64,000 nucleotides of DNA from Heliocidaris tuberculata (GCA_025618425.1 CM046833.1:37515274-37579273), one strand, 5' to 3'; shown: positions 1-12,785, counted from the stretch's first letter. The notes: generated by a model from the sequence alone, not told the origin. Program-made: numbers and translations.

Positions 1-290
1 TAGGGTTTGGATTGGTATAGCGATTGGTCCATGTTTGACGTAAGATACTTCAGGCAAATAACCGTGGAACAATAATTCGTGTCGCCGGAGCATGTGTCGT
101 TGGACTGGGTAAACTATCGAGAGAAAAATAAACCACCTGACATGCAAGTATACTGTTGCCCTGTTGTCAAGACACCGAACTCAAGAGGGCAGTCTTTCAC
201 TTTTTGATTCGGTGAGTTTGGATTCTACAAGATTAGCATTTTTTCACCAATGCATTTCTGTCCTTGTGGAATAAAATGTTAACATTTTCC
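1..290. repeat. Interspersed repeat, first copy of a local duplication
   Basis: This stretch matches the sequence found in pieces at 780-864, 1025-1153 and 2725-2870. Shared landmarks are the GTCGCCGGAGCAT motif, ACTATCGAGAGAAAA and CTCAAGAGGGCAGTCTTT. It belongs to the family of elements ending in ATTTGCTCC/GGAGCAAAT-like sequence, with TTAGGG-like interiors, seen again at 13437-13656, 31743-31948 and 48830-48910. This copy lacks the two insertions that split the second copy, so it serves as an empty-site reference. No coding potential was seen. Confidence 0.75.
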
Positions 291-779
291 ATTCCAAAAT
301 ATCGTAACTATTATTTATTTTTTTAAATCTGCAGTCTGCATGGTTTCATTTTTGCTGTAGTTTGGACAAATCTCAAACAAGCGTTTGAAGTTTCTTAAAC
401 GAACCTTACATGGAAAGCATGCACATAATATCTGGGGAAAAAGAAAAAATGTTTAAGTCATTTCATAACACCAGGGCTCCGTGTAGAGCCCACAAAATGT
501 AAAAATCAACCACAAATATAAAAATAGTGCCGTAAAATCTAAAAATAGTGCACCCGAAAATGTCAAAATAAAGACCATAAATGTCATATCATGTCAACCA
601 CAAATGTAAAAATAACCACAAATGTAAAAAAAAAAAAATCGCCCACAAATGTAAAAACATTTTGCCTACAAATGTAAAAATTTCAATTTTTAACACAAAT
701 ATAAAAACTCATTACTTGCATAATGCACCTATGTAAGATAAGTTATTATAAATTATAATATTATAATTTAGGGTTGCAA
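291..779. repeat. AT-rich region with short CACAAATGTAAAAA repeats
   Basis: Degenerate short tandem units of the form CACAAATGTAAAAA occupy about 490-715. The rest is AT-rich with no gene signal. Confidence 0.5.
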
Positions 780-864
780 TATGGTTTTAGGTTAGGTTAA
801 TAGGGTTTGGGAGGGTTGTGGTTGCATGGTCCATGTTTGATATTATGTACCGTACTATTCAGGG

Positions 865-1024
865 CAGGGGCGGATCCAGGATATCGCAAAGGGGACACAA
901 TGGCGAAAAAGTGCACCATCAATGATGCAATTTTTTGTGGTTTTGTACTTAAGATAATAATACCAGTTGGGTTTCAAAGGAGGGGCACGATGCGGTTTTT
1001 CCCCCTAACGTAGATTCGCCACTG
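865..1024. mobile_element. hAT-type MITE, 160 bp
   Basis: The terminal inverted repeats are CAGGGGCGGATC on the left and GATTCGCCACTG on the right. The element is flanked by a perfect 8-bp target site duplication ATTCAGGG (857-864 and 1025-1032). An 8-bp duplication with CAG-starting ends is the hallmark of the hAT superfamily. The corresponding point in the copy at 1-290 (near 48-55, CTTCAGGC) is uninterrupted. There is no transposase ORF, so it is non-autonomous. Confidence 0.85.
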
Positions 1025-1153
1025 ATTCAGGGAATTAACCGCGTATTAATTCGCGCAACAAATGTCGCCGGAGCATAAATGTCGTCGGGCTGGATGAACT
1101 ATCGAGAGAAAAAATAAACCAGCTTAAACGTTCAAATCATCGATGATTCAAGT

Positions 1154-1203
1154 CATTGGCGTAGACAGGTCCTCATACCTGGGGGGTATGATTTCCCCGA
1201 AGG

Positions 1204-1269
<66 letters not shown>

Positions 1270-2724
1270 GTAGTGTGTGGGGTGAGGGTGTGTAAACATG
1301 TATATGGTTTTTTCTCTTGACATATCCAAGATACAACTTTAGCATCATGCTTTGCAATTTTATACATGTAGTATGATTGGAATATTGAGTGAGCGAGCGA
1401 GCAAACAATAGCAATTACATTGTGATTGCAAAATTTCACAATGAAAATTTATTTAATAAGCTATACTTTTAATACGAGCGAGCATTAGGGAATACTGGCT
1501 CTAAGTCACTTTGGATTAGGGGAACATGTTATGGAAAAGGGAAACGTGGTACTTATCATGGGGAAAAGGACACTTCAATTATTAGAAAAATAAATGAATG
1601 TGTAGAAAAGGTAGAAAAGGCAGTTCATCACAGGTGAAAAGGGACACTTATAACACCTGAAAATGGGCATTTATAAGAACGGAAAATGTTCTTATATAAA
1701 GTAGAAAAATGAAATCAGTGTCTATATATTACAAAGAAAAAAATGACTTGTTACATTAAAAGGAATAAAAGGGATTAAAAGGGGGAATGCTCTCGTTGAA
1801 ATAGGAGCATTTATCAAAGGTAAGGGGAGGGATGAAGTGTAATTAAACTGGGCACTTAAAAGAATATGGAACTGCATGGGACTTACTCGAAAGAAAAATG
1901 GGGGTACTTATCTGAAGTTAATGGGAAAAGAAGGGGCACTGTGCCCACATGCAACGCCCGGAGTGGTGTTTCTGACCGGGCCTACATGTTATGATTGTCA
2001 TTTCATAATTCTCCTATGTATAGTTGGGTGATGATGACACAGGTCATCATCATCCTCAATAAACATTGGGTGTGATGTATTCCCTCTTTCTCCACCACAT
2101 TCGATTCCACCACATTTCCACCACATTTTATTTCAGTTTTGCAGAATTGCATTATAAAGGAAAGTTACCGACTGAACCCTCTAAATCCAGAATAATTACA
2201 TGTACTTTTAATCTAAATGATTTTTCTGCATTGTGGCTTCGAAAAAAAAAAAAATCACCTCTAAATATATTTGGGGATGGTAACACATGAAGGCCAACAC
2301 CCCCCCCCCCCTCCCCACTTCATTACAAAAAATATATATACCTCCATATCACTCCCAGATCAACACCCATGTTGTATGATTTGAAGTAGATGGTTTTCAC
2401 TTTCTAGTGGTGTAAAAATATATTGGGAAAAATCAGAAGCCACGACAGCATTGTTGATAAATATTAATAAATTCATATAAATCTACAATATTTTACACAA
2501 ATATATAACATTTATATTGAAATAAAGAATATATGAAAATAAAATTAACAGATAATATATTATATTTATCTACAACATAATATAGAAATATATATTTTCC
2601 ACCACTTTTTTTTTTTTTTTTTTTTGTGAGGTGAACCTGGGGGGATGTTTGTACACACCATCCCCCCACCCGAAAAGTTGGGAGATGCATACCCCCCCCC
2701 CCCCCCCCGTTATCTACGCCCCTG
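1154..2724. mobile_element. hAT-type non-autonomous element, about 1.57 kb
   Basis: The ends are CATTGGCGTAGA and TCTACGCCCCTG (inverted). The flanks are ATTCAAGT (1146-1153) and ATTTAAGT (2725-2732), an 8-bp duplication with one mismatch. Inside are a (TA)n tract at 1209-1265, a run of AAAAGGGGCACTTAT-type short repeats at about 1500-1960, and poly-C runs near 2297 and 2691. No transposase can be recognised. Sequence matching 1-290 resumes right after the element. Confidence 0.8.
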
Positions 2725-2870
2725 ATTTAAGTAATAATTGGCCTGCTTGTCGAGACACCCACCTCAAGAGGGCAGTCTTTTGCTTCTTTCTTCAGTGAGT
2801 TTGCATTCTGCAGGATTTCGGTCCTTCTGGAATGAAATATTTTCGTGATGTAATCAAACGGCAGTTTCAT

Positions 2871-3800
2871 GATTAACTACAAGTACCGGTACTTTAAATA
2901 CCACTGGGGGAATTTATCTAAGCATATGATAGGCATATTATACGTTGCAAAATGTGAGCAATAGCCAAACCAGACATTTAGGCCCTAGAGATTTTTTTAA
3001 TGCGCTGAAAAGCAGAATCTCGCTGAGAGCACCGGTCAGCCAGTCAAGCGGTTCACTGCTTATCTGAACAACTAACTGACCACATGTAATACGATACAAA
3101 AATGATCATACTATTACCAACACCAAAAGTGAAGCAAAAAACAAATCATATCACATCAAGGATATAGGGGAAAGCTGGGTGAAGAATTAGTGGGACACTA
3201 GAATCGTTATTTGGCACTTTTTTCTTTGTAACTTTTGTAAATATTCATTCTAGCCCCTCCATTTTGGTAATTAAAACTCATACTGGGCTACAAGACAAGG
3301 TATTAATTTTGACACCAACCCTGCGTTTTTAGTTTATATGCAACTAATTATTTAAAATGAGGTACTTGAACGGGGTGCAGTGAGACACCCCCGAGTTGAA
3401 CTGGGACAGGGTGCCGAAGACGGACAGTCAGGGAGAAGTGGGACAAAACTCTTGAAAAAGCTAAAAATAACAACTTTTCTGGTAGTTGTCTAAAATAAGT
3501 GCTAGGAAATATGTCATTTACAAAAATCCTGCTTAATAGTCACTACGTTGACTTAATGATACATGCCATGTATTACTGATGATTATAAATTTTTTTTTTT
3601 TTTTTTTAAACCAGCAAGTTCCTGCAAAATATTAGTGTTGACATTTACCGCGCAAAAAAAATCTGATTGCAAAATACGGGGTCATTATTAGGCTGTATAC
3701 CGGGTGTTTAATGTAGCCAGGGGCCTCGATCCGTTTTTCGGATTGGGGGGGGGGGGGCAAGACAGCCTATCGTAACGATGATCATTTCGCACTCAATTCA
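2871..3800. other. Gene-free repeat-like stretch
   Basis: About 3160-3460 contains GGGACA-rich segments (AGTGGGACA, CTGGGACAGG, GAAGTGGGACA) that look like fragments of an interspersed element. A poly-T run lies at 3590-3607 and a G run near 3746. No gene signal was found. Confidence 0.4.
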
Positions 3801-3808
3801 ATCATCAT

Positions 3809-4330
3809 CAGGGGCGGCGGTGCGTCTTTTAAAGTGGGGGGGGGGGGCACCAACAAAAAGCAGCACCTACAAAGGGTGGAAACAAGGCGGAAAATACCAC
3901 TTCGAAACATTAGTATACCGGTACATTCTGATCAATACACAACCGAGGATCATTTTCGACACGCTATTGTTTGTATCTTAACATGGTTCTAGATAAAAAC
4001 TACTTTGCACTTGAGTGTAATAGCCTGATTATTCATTTGCGTGCGAGCGAAGCGAGCGAGCAAAAACTTTAAGATTTATTTCTAACGCTGAAGGCAACGG
4101 GTGTTGAATTATATATATAGCGATTTTCCTAATATATAAGAAGATAATAGTAAATGTGAGCGAGCGTAGCGAGTGAGCTTTGGAAAAATTTTAGGAAAAA
4201 AATTGTCCTCGTTCCTTTTATAATTTAGGAGCACTGCTCATTCTTGTATAATTTAGGGCAATGGGACCCCTCCTACCCCCTGCTCCACTGCCTCACTATT
4301 GCTGATATCAGTAGGGGAATACTGTTATGA
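3809..4330. mobile_element. CAGGGGCGG-family element, right end unclear
   Basis: The left end CAGGGGCGGCGGTGCGTCTTT closely matches the left end of the element at 12786 and is followed by a G run. AGCGAGCGAAGCGAGCGAGC-type short repeats occur at 4040-4062 and 4156-4180. I could not find a convincing right end or target duplication, so the extent is approximate. Confidence 0.45.
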
Positions 4331-4384
4331 AGCCTCTCTGATTATTTGGAGCTATATGTATAAGGCTCCTTTGTGGACTTAATA

Positions 4385-4391
4385 CATACCC

Positions 4392-4435
<44 letters not shown>

Positions 4436-4675
4436 AAAATAATTAGTCCTGCGTCGGTTGATGAAAAATAACTTTATAACTTTATAACTTTATAACTTTA
4501 TATATACCAGTATCTACCGATGTCGCATTTATCAGAAAACAAAAGGGGCACTTATTTCTGAGGTTAAAAGGGGCACTTATCAGAAGGTAAAAAGGACACT
4601 GATTAGAAAGAAAAAGGGGCACTATACGAAGAAAAAGGCACTTATCAGCTATGAAAAGGGGCCCTGCCCCGGAGA
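4385..4675. repeat. (AT)n, TTTATAAC and AAAAGGGGCACTTATC short repeats
   Basis: (AT)n lies at about 4393-4430. A short (ATAACTTT)n array lies at 4469-4505. AAAAGGGGCACTTATCAGAAGG-type units follow to 4670. These units recur inside the hAT-type elements at 1500-1960 and 13660-14220. Confidence 0.6.
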
Positions 4676-4689
4676 GCTCCTCTGATCAT

Positions 4690-6885
4690 CATAGCCTGGA
4701 TCCGGGGGGGGGGGGGGTCCTCAGGTATATTGGTGTACACATGCGTGTCCATGGATTTAAAAAATGCCCCCTAAACAAGTTTCATACTTTGGTGAAAAGA
4801 CACCCCTTAACAAGGATTTCGCGTGCTTTTTTTACGTAAAAATTACCCCTTAACGAGGATTTCGCGTGTTTTTTCATAAAAATTACCCCCCTAAACAGGT
4901 TTGATTGAAATATTACCCCCTAAACAAGTTTGTCTTAAAATATTACTCCCTAAACAAGATTAACTTAACCAACATAAAAAATATACCACTTGAATTCAAG
5001 ATCACCTTTTGCAAACTGACATATTCTTCACCGACACCGGCCCTCGAAGTTCGCCATGATGTCCCTAGCTGTAGCTAGCGCCTATCTAGCCAGCGCGCGC
5101 TGCGGTACGTACCATACCGCTGCGCTAGGCCGGTGTTGTTGGTGTTGTTGGACGTCCAGCTCCGGACGGAAAACTCAACTCCCGGGTCAACTCCCTAGGT
5201 TCCTGTAATTGAGATCAAACACCCGTTTTTCTGCGCACGCCACCGTTCAAAGGGCGTTCAAGTTCCTGAAAATCGGACTAAAAATGTTTTGTTCATACCA
5301 TTACCGCTGGTGTCATAGGCGATTTGTTGCGAGCAGGCGATTGGTTCCACAGGATCCAATCGACTGAATGTCTACCCGCCGATTGGATCCGCTTTGGTCG
5401 ACTCGATGCGAGCGTCATAGGCGATTGGTTCCGGCCAGGAGATTCGTTCCTTGGAACCAATCGACGAGATATTTAGCCGCTCATGCTCAAGCATCATGTC
5501 ATGGTAACACCCCTAAAGAAAAATGTCCTCTTCTGGTCGCCTTTTGTAACCAATCAAAGTCCTCCAAATCAGCCACACCAACAGAACGGAACGGAACGGA
5601 CACTGTTGCCTATTTGAGAATTTTGTATAGAAAAATGTACTCTTCGCGAATTTTGTCATTTTGACAGTTAAGGTGCAACAGTAAATACAACAATATAAGC
5701 TAGAACAGAGTATACATATGTTTACCCTTTAATACATGAAACACATAGAATACTGGATATCATACATGTGACCTGTATTGTGAACTATTCAACTCTTTTA
5801 GATGCTTCCAAATGGGATCCCTACGTGAAAGGGGCAAAGATAGCAGGGTGTGTACAATCATCCCCCAGGTTTTAGTGACAAAAAAAAAACAAAAAAAAAA
5901 TCTTTGCTGGAAATAAAGAGTGAAACAAGATAAGCACATTTCTAGCTCTTATTATCTGTAAAGCTTTGTCTTTCAAAATTATGTGGTCCACTAATAACTA
6001 CATCAAGTACGTATTGCATTTTTATTGTAAAATACATGCCATGTTCCCCCATCAGCTCTGGGACACACAAAAAAAAGGGTTAATGAAAAATGTTTGCTAC
6101 ACCCCCAAAATGCGATAACCCCCGTTTTTTTTTTTTTTTTTTTTTTTTTTTTGTTGGTGTTGCTTGTCAGAGAATTTTGGAGGAAAAGTAGACCCCCAAA
6201 ATGTGCTAACCTTTTTTTTTTTTTTTTTTTTTTGCTTGTCAGAAAATTTTTGGAGATTCCCCCCCCCCCTCCCGTTACAAAATCCTGGATACGCCACTGC
6301 CCATCAGGCCATTACAGATGAACTTAAGATATGAATAAGCATATATACACTGTATACATCACTGGCGTACTGGTGGGGGGCTTGGGGGAAGTAGCCCCCC
6401 TCAATTCTGCACAAAGAAAAAAAGAAAAAGAAAAAGAAAAGAAAAAGAAAAGAAAAAGAAATGAAAAAAGGGGGGAAAAAAATGAAGTATGCAGGTAAAC
6501 AATACGGCCCCAATGGAAAACTAATGTCGGAACCAAACGGTGGCTTTCGTTACATATCGGCCAAAAGTGATATCAGTCGCTTGAGTCCACTGGAATGAAT
6601 CGACTAGTCGCTTGGTTCTGGGGAACGAATCGACTAGTCGTTTCGTTCCGCCAGAACCCGGAACAGATCGACCATGACACCGGAATGAAAATGACCCCCT
6701 AAACGTGTTTGGCCGCATTCCGTTCAGCACCCCCTTTTTGTTGAAAATTGGCGTCTTCGGACCCCTTAACACATAACGCGCGTTACGCGTCGTGGATGAA
6801 AAAAGACCCCTTCTTACGCGTTTTTTTTGGACGCGCATGTGTACACCAATATACCTGAGTGCCCCCCCCCCGGGGCCTGGATAAA
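4690..6885. mobile_element. Composite element with about 50-bp inverted ends, about 2.2 kb
   Basis: The left end (4690-4750) reads CCTGGATCCGGGG, a G run, then CTCAGGTATATTGGTGTACA. The right end (6829-6885) is its inverse, ending GGGGCCTGGAT. Internal parts also mirror each other: CCCCTAAACAAGTTT-like units at 4760-4950 against CCCCCTAAACGTGTTT near 6700, and GGTTCC/GAACGAATCGAC-type blocks at 5340-5470 against 6570-6680. It contains other insertions (poly-T/poly-C units at 6100-6290, a GAAAAA tract at 6413-6480). No transposase was found. Confidence 0.6.
6100..6300. repeat. Poly-T / GCTTGTCAGAGAATTTTGG / poly-C repeat units
   Basis: Two units each combine a 20-30 nt T run, GCTTGTCAGARAATTTTGG and a purine-poor stretch. 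The copy ends in a C run and GATACGCCACTG. The same unit is found five times at 43985-44335 and once at 56664-56725. Confidence 0.65.
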
Positions 6886-8460
6886 GATATGATGGTAATT
6901 TGAACTTAAATAAAGTATGCATATCGATATCATGAACAGAAAATGGACTTAAATATCACATGGAAAACGACAAAATGATGGGAAAATATATCTTACATAA
7001 CAGCAAATTGAGTAGAGAAGATATAACACAAAATAATAGAAAAAATAAACACTAATAAAATATGAAAAAAAAATAGAGAAAAAAACTAAATAAATATGAA
7101 AATTTAAACTTTGAATTGAATTATGTATGTTCAAAACGTTTTTTAATGGCGTCATGATTTTTTGGAATGCCTCTTGAAAACAGCTAATTCTCCACGGTTA
7201 CATGACGCAGTAAAGATTAGAGAATTTGCGCTCGAAGCGTGCGGCGAAATTGAAGTCTGACCGTGTAAAACCTTTTGTATTTCATTGTTTGGAAGGTTTC
7301 ATTTCCCGAGTTTTGCATCAGTTTTTCCTTATTTTATTTTACACCTCCGGATTTATTGGGGGGGGGGGGGGCAAAATGATATGTTTACCCCCCCAATATT
7401 TTCTTGGGGGGCAATTGCCCCCCTGCCGCCCCCCCAGGATCGACGCCCCTGAATGTAGATGAGCGGTATACTTATAAAACATTTGACAATGACTGCTGAA
7501 AAAGTGGTTAAAAAGAATCAAAGAAGTGAAAATTAAGCCTACATGCAAAATCCATGCATTCTGCAATGAAATGTTTGAAGTCCGTTACCTGAAACGTTTC
7601 CAATCGTTCTATACATGTAGACTGCTAAATTAATTGGGGTGTTATTTTCAGTTTTTTGAAAGTGGAGGGGGGGCTGATCTGATTTCACTCATTAATGACA
7701 ATTTTCGAACCTTTTCCCCGAGATTTTATAAACTAAAAAAAAGGGATGTTGCAGTCCCCTCCCCACCCCCCACCCCCCACCCCCCCCACCCCCTCCCCAC
7801 CCCCCCCCCCCCTGCTTCCGCGGCCCATGATTTTGAAAGTTGACACTCGTTGAACACTCTCGCAGCCACAGGCATTTCAAATAATGATGTCATCCCACTG
7901 ATCGGGAAATCCCCCGTGGCCGTACCACACCACTGCTGAGATATCGGTTGATACCTGCTTGGACCATCGAAGGGAGCGGTACCGGATGCGTGACGATAAC
8001 ATGCACTGCATTATACCAATGAGTTGATTATGTATGCAGTATAGTATACTGCACTGAATTCTCCTGTTCAGCTCCGCACGTATCCACTCACTGCATGCTA
8101 CGTTTCCACACTTGTTTTCCGACGCCACTCATACATTATCCGTGGTTATCTTTTTCCCCACAGCTGATCGAGTGATGAGTGTAGGAGGTGTTCTTTAATA
8201 TACATAAGTACATGTGAACATCACAATTATTAGTGGCTGAGGGAGTGCCTGTACTATTTGGTATTGCATATTTGCTACAGCCGTCGAGTCTGGCCAGGTA
8301 GAGGTCAGAGTGGCTGGTAAGTTATTACTGGCATTTCTTCATGGTCATTTTTGATCATGAACGAAAAATATTTATTCCAATGTCATCTATCGATTACAGA
8401 AATCGGGCTTTTTTCTTTTTGAACGATCGATTAAAGACATAAGCAACGGCCGTAGGTCCT
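6886..8460. other. Gene-free stretch with G/C-run element fragments
   Basis: At 7340-7450 a segment with several G and C runs ends GGATCGACGCCCCTG, the common terminus of the CAGGGGCG family. At 7660-7830 a CCCCACC-rich tract precedes CCGCGGCCCATGA. The remainder is AT-rich (6950-7150) or plain. I see no exons. Confidence 0.45.
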
Positions 8461-8489
8461 ACAATGTAGTTTGTGTAGAAAATTGAGGA

Positions 8490-9995
8490 TACGTACCGGT
8501 ACGTACGTGGGTATATACGGTACGTATGGGTGCCGATTTTTATATGGATACGGAGTAGGGGAGTATGGAGATAGTGAGAAAGTGCATGGATACGTGGATA
8601 CGGAGTTGAGTATGTCGGAGAAAGTGAGGAGAGTGGATACGCAGATATTGTGGATATGAAGGAGAAAATGAGAGAGTGGATACGTGGATACGGAGTTGGA
8701 GTATGTCGGAGAAAGTGAGGAGAGTGGATACGCGGATGGGAGTAGGAGTATGTAAGAGAAAGTGAGAAAGTGGATACGCGGATACGGACAAGGAGTATAT
8801 TATAGAAAGTGAGAGAGTGAATGAGTTCGAGTATGTAGAATAAAATGAGAAAGTGGATACGTGGATACGGAGTTGGAGTATGTCTCAGAACGTGAGGAGA
8901 GTGGATACGCGGATGGGAGTAGGAGTATGTAAGAGAAAGTGAGAAAGTGGATACGCGGATACGGACAAGGAGTATATTATAGAAAGTGAGAGAGTGAATG
9001 AGTTCGAGTATGTAGAATAAAATGAGAAAGTGGATACGTGGATACGGAGTTGGAGTATGTCTCAGAACGTGAGGAGAGTGGATACGCGGATGGGAGTAGG
9101 AGTATGTAAGAGAAAGTGAGAAAGTGGATACGCGGATACGGACAAGGAGTATATTATAGAAAGTGAGAGAGTGAATGAGTTCGAGTATGTAGAATAAAAT
9201 GAGAAAGTGGATACGTGGATACGGAGTTGGAGTATGTCGGAGAACGTGAGGAGAGTGCGCGGATGGGAGTAGGAGTATGTAAGAGAAAGTGAGAAAGTGG
9301 ATACGCGGATACGGACAAGGAGTATATTATAGAAAGTGAGAGAGTGAATGAGTTCGAGTATGTAGAATAAAATGAGAAAGTGGATACGTGGATACGGAGT
9401 TGGAGTATGTCCGAGAACGTGAGGAGAGTGGATACTCGGATACGGAGTAGGAGTATGTAAGAGAAAGTGAGAAAGTGGATACGCGGATACGGACAAGGAG
9501 TATATTATAGAAAGTGAGAGAGTGAATGAGTTCGAGTATGTAGAATAAAATGAGAAAGTGGATACGTGGATACGGAGTTGGAGTATGTCGGAGAACGTGA
9601 GGAGAGTGGATACGCGGATGGGAGTAGGAGTATGTAAGAGAAAGTGAGAAAGTGGATACGCGGATACGGACAAGGAGTATATTATAGAAAGTGAGAGAGT
9701 GAATGAGTTCGAGTATGTAGAATAAAATGAGAAAGTGGATACGTGGATACGGAGTTGGAGTATGTCCGAGAACGTGAGGAGAGTGGATACTCGGATACGG
9801 AGTAGGAGTATGTTAGAGAAAATGAGAGAATGGATACGTGGATGGAGTTTGAGTATGTTGGAGAAAGCGAGGAGAGTGGATACGTGGATACGGGTACGGA
9901 GTATGTTGGAGAAAGCGAGGAGAGTGGATACGTGGATACGGATACGGAGTATATTGGAGAAAGTGAGTAGAGTGGATACGGAGTATAAGTGAAAG
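8490..9995. repeat. Tandem array with 177-bp higher-order period
   Basis: The landmark CGGACAAGGAGTATATTATAG recurs at 8785, 8962, 9139, 9312, 9490 and 9667, giving steps of 177, 177, 173, 178 and 177. Each 177-bp unit is three related blocks of about 59 bp built round GTGGATACGTGGATACGG and AGTATGT(C/A)(G/A)GAGAAAGTGAG. The array edges (8490-8780 and 9800-9995) hold single 59-bp blocks. Because 177 is a multiple of three, long open frames run through both strands; they are artefacts of the period and not genes. Confidence 0.9.
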
Positions 9996-10840
9996 AAACA
10001 AAAATACTTAACGCAAAAGACGATAAAAACATAATTTAAAGAAAGATAGGCCTATTTAAGAATAACTTTGGAAAGAAAGGAATATGTTTTACGATAGGAG
10101 AAAAATAAAAATTAACATCAGAAAGAAACAAAAATAAAAAGAGAAAAACAGGAGAAAGTAATCATATACTTTCACATTCAGTAAATCACGAATACGAATA
10201 GCCGAAATATGCTACATTATATGAATCATCTTTCGTTTTATTTCAAAGAACTATATTACAGAGAGACGATATAGGAGACAAAGTTTTTGTCTCATGTATT
10301 ATCGTATATTTACCCTTCTAACTGCTTAACTTTTCAATAATATTAAATTATGTTCGTTCCACAGATGGAAACAGGAGAGTAATATTTGATGTTTTGTTTG
10401 GAATACACTCCTATATATAATTTGCATTCTTTGACATCGATAATACGGAGAAAGAGATATATTTGGAGCATAATAATCCAACGGTATACTACGGAAATAA
10501 TTATTTCTCTGTTTGGAATATATTCTCATCAAATCAGTGACACATTATGGCTATCTGTTTTACAATCACCAAATGTCTTTTGTCTTTCAAAATTTACTTA
10601 CATTTATATAGTAGGCCTAATATCAATGTTGGGAGAAAGTATTTTTTTCTTCAGAATAACTTTAATCTATATGAAAAATTATATTCAAATAAGAAGTGTA
10701 TTTCGATCTTTCTCTGTACTATCTTTCATCAAATTATAGTTACAAAATAGTCACATATGAATTTATATAATATTTCAATGATGCATACAAATGAGTGTCC
10801 TAAGGTCACATGAACCCTGGTGTACTAGGGTCATATGGGC
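9996..10840. other. AT-rich gene-free stretch
   Basis: AT-rich sequence with a weak internal repeat round CTGTTTGGAATAYA (10394 and 10510). The open frames here have no recognisable domain or splice context. Confidence 0.4.
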
Positions 10841-10849
10841 CCAGAGGGT

Positions 10850-12240
10850 TCGGTAACAAAATATTAATAGAGTTTTTAAAAAGTCACGTATGAACCCTAG
10901 TGTCCTATAGGGTCACATGGAACCTGGAGTCCTAGGGTCAGGCGGACCCCGGAGTCCTAACGTCACGCGTACCCCAGTGTCCTAAGGTCACGGGGACCCC
11001 GGTGTCCAAGAGTCATGCGGACCCCGTGTCCTAGGGTCACGCGGGCCCCGGTGCCTAATAGTGTCTTAGGAACTTAGGGTTAGGGTTAAGGTTTGGGTTT
11101 GAGTTAGGGTTTGTGTTTGGGGAACTGAAACCCGGTGTCCTAGGGTCACGCGGACCCCGGAGTCCTAGGGTCACGCGGACCCCGGTGTCCTAGGGCCACG
11201 CGGACCCCGGTGTCCTAGGGTCACGCGGACCCCGGTGTCCTAGGGTCACGCGGACCCCGTGTCGTAGGGTCACGCGGACCCCGGTGTCTAATAGTGTCTT
11301 AGTAACTTAGGGTTAGGGTTAAGGTTTGGGTTTGAGTTAGGGTTTGTGTTTGGGGAACTGAAACCCGGTGTCCTAGGGTCACGCGGACCCCGGAGTCCTA
11401 GGGTCACGCGGACCCCGGTGTCCTAGGGTCACGCGGACCCCGGTGTCCTAGGGTCACGCGGACCCCGGTGTCCTAGGGTCACGCGGACCCCGGTGTCCTA
11501 GGGTCACGCGGACCCCGGTGTCCTAGGGTCACGCGGACCCCGGTGTCCTAGGGTCACGCGGACCCCGGTGTCCAACGGTCACGCGGACCCCGTGTCGTAG
11601 GGTCACGCGGACCCCGGTGTCTAATAGTGTCTTAGTAACTTAGGGTTAGGGTTAAGGTTTGGGTTTGAGTTAGGGTTTGTGTTTGGGGAACTGAAACCTG
11701 GTGTCCTAGGGTCACGCGGACCCCGGAGTCCTAGGGTCACGCGGACCCCGGTGTCCTAGGGTCACGCGGACCCCGGTGTCCTAGGGTCACGCGGACCCCG
11801 GTGTCCTAGGGTCACGCGGACCCCGGAGTCCTAGGGTCACGCGACCCCGGTGTCCTAGGGTCACGCGGACCCCGGTGTCCTCGGGTCACGCGGACCCCGG
11901 AGTCCTAGGGTCACGGGGACCCCGGTGTCCTAGGGTCACGCGGACCCCGGTGTCCTAGGGTCACGCGGACCCCGGTGTCCTAGGGTCACGCGGACCCCGG
12001 TGTCCTAGGGTCACGCGGACCCCGGTGTCCTAGGGTCACGCGGACCCCGGTGTCCTAGGGTCACGCGGACCCCGGAGTCCTAGGGTCACGCGGACCCGTG
12101 TGTCTAGTGGTGTCATGCAACCTTAGGGTTAGGGTTAAGGTTTGGGTTTGGGTTAAGGTTTGTGTTTGTGGAACTGAAACTGTGTCCTAGAGTGACGCAA
12201 ACCCTGGTGTCCAAAGGTCATGGGATCCTTAGATTAGGGT
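10850..12240. repeat. GC-rich 25-bp satellite with telomere-like spacers
   Basis: The unit is 25 bp: CCTAGGGTCACGCGGACCCC followed by GGTGT. About 45 copies are present and many are identical. Spacers of the type TTAGGGTTAGGGTTAAGG, then GTTTGGGTTTGAGTTAGGG, occur at about 11064-11125, 11305-11365, 11640-11697 and 12122-12180, so the array has a second level of order. Each unit holds the short inverted repeat GGGTC-ACGCG-GACCC. No gene signal was found. Confidence 0.9.
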
Positions 12241-12785
12241 TAGGGTTATAAAGAATAATTCAAAGAAATTAAGGAAAATATGAAAAGATAAAACAGTAAA
12301 AAGACACTGTTTTAGTCAACTTAAAACTAAATTCTTTTTAATATCTTAGTCAACATAAATAATGATGGCTACGCTTCCCCTGTTGATGTCCATACAATCA
12401 GAACTCCCCACTGGTCGACGTTAATGCACGTGTTCTCTTTTCGACTTGGAGTGCGTCGAAGTCCGCCCGAAAGAAAAGTCCTAGCTATTGTCGTCATTAT
12501 TATAATAAACTTTTTCAGAATCATTATCATCATTTCACTTATGCCTTTTATTTTATTACATTTCTTGTCTTGATATTACCATTAACGTGACCTATCTGTT
12601 TCCTATTTTTTTCTTTCTTTTTTTGTTGGGGGGGCGGGGGATTGGGTTAATTTTCTTTACACAGAAATTCTATTTATCTTTAACATCACCTCCACCACTA
12701 TCTTCATCATCATCACCATTACATTACCATCATACCTTTGTGCAACCGTCATATTATTATATTCTTCATATTAAATGGTTTACTT
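12241..12785. other. Gene-free unique-looking stretch
   Basis: AT-rich sequence with short CAT/CAC-rich patches at 12690-12735. Nothing else can be recognised. Confidence 0.35.

Noticed and set aside
8540..10032. Long open frames on both strands (up to about 200 codons) in the 8.5-10 kb array
   Set aside because: The repeat period of 177 bp is divisible by three, so stops are absent in phase by construction. Composition is purely that of the repeat.
10386..10739. 117-codon open frame
   Set aside because: AT-rich, low complexity, no domain or splice sites.
10850..12240. CRISPR-like array of repeats
   Set aside because: Units are contiguous with no unique spacers; this is a eukaryotic satellite.
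11064..12240. True telomere
   Set aside because: TTAGGG-like motifs are few, degenerate and internal, embedded in the 25-bp satellite.
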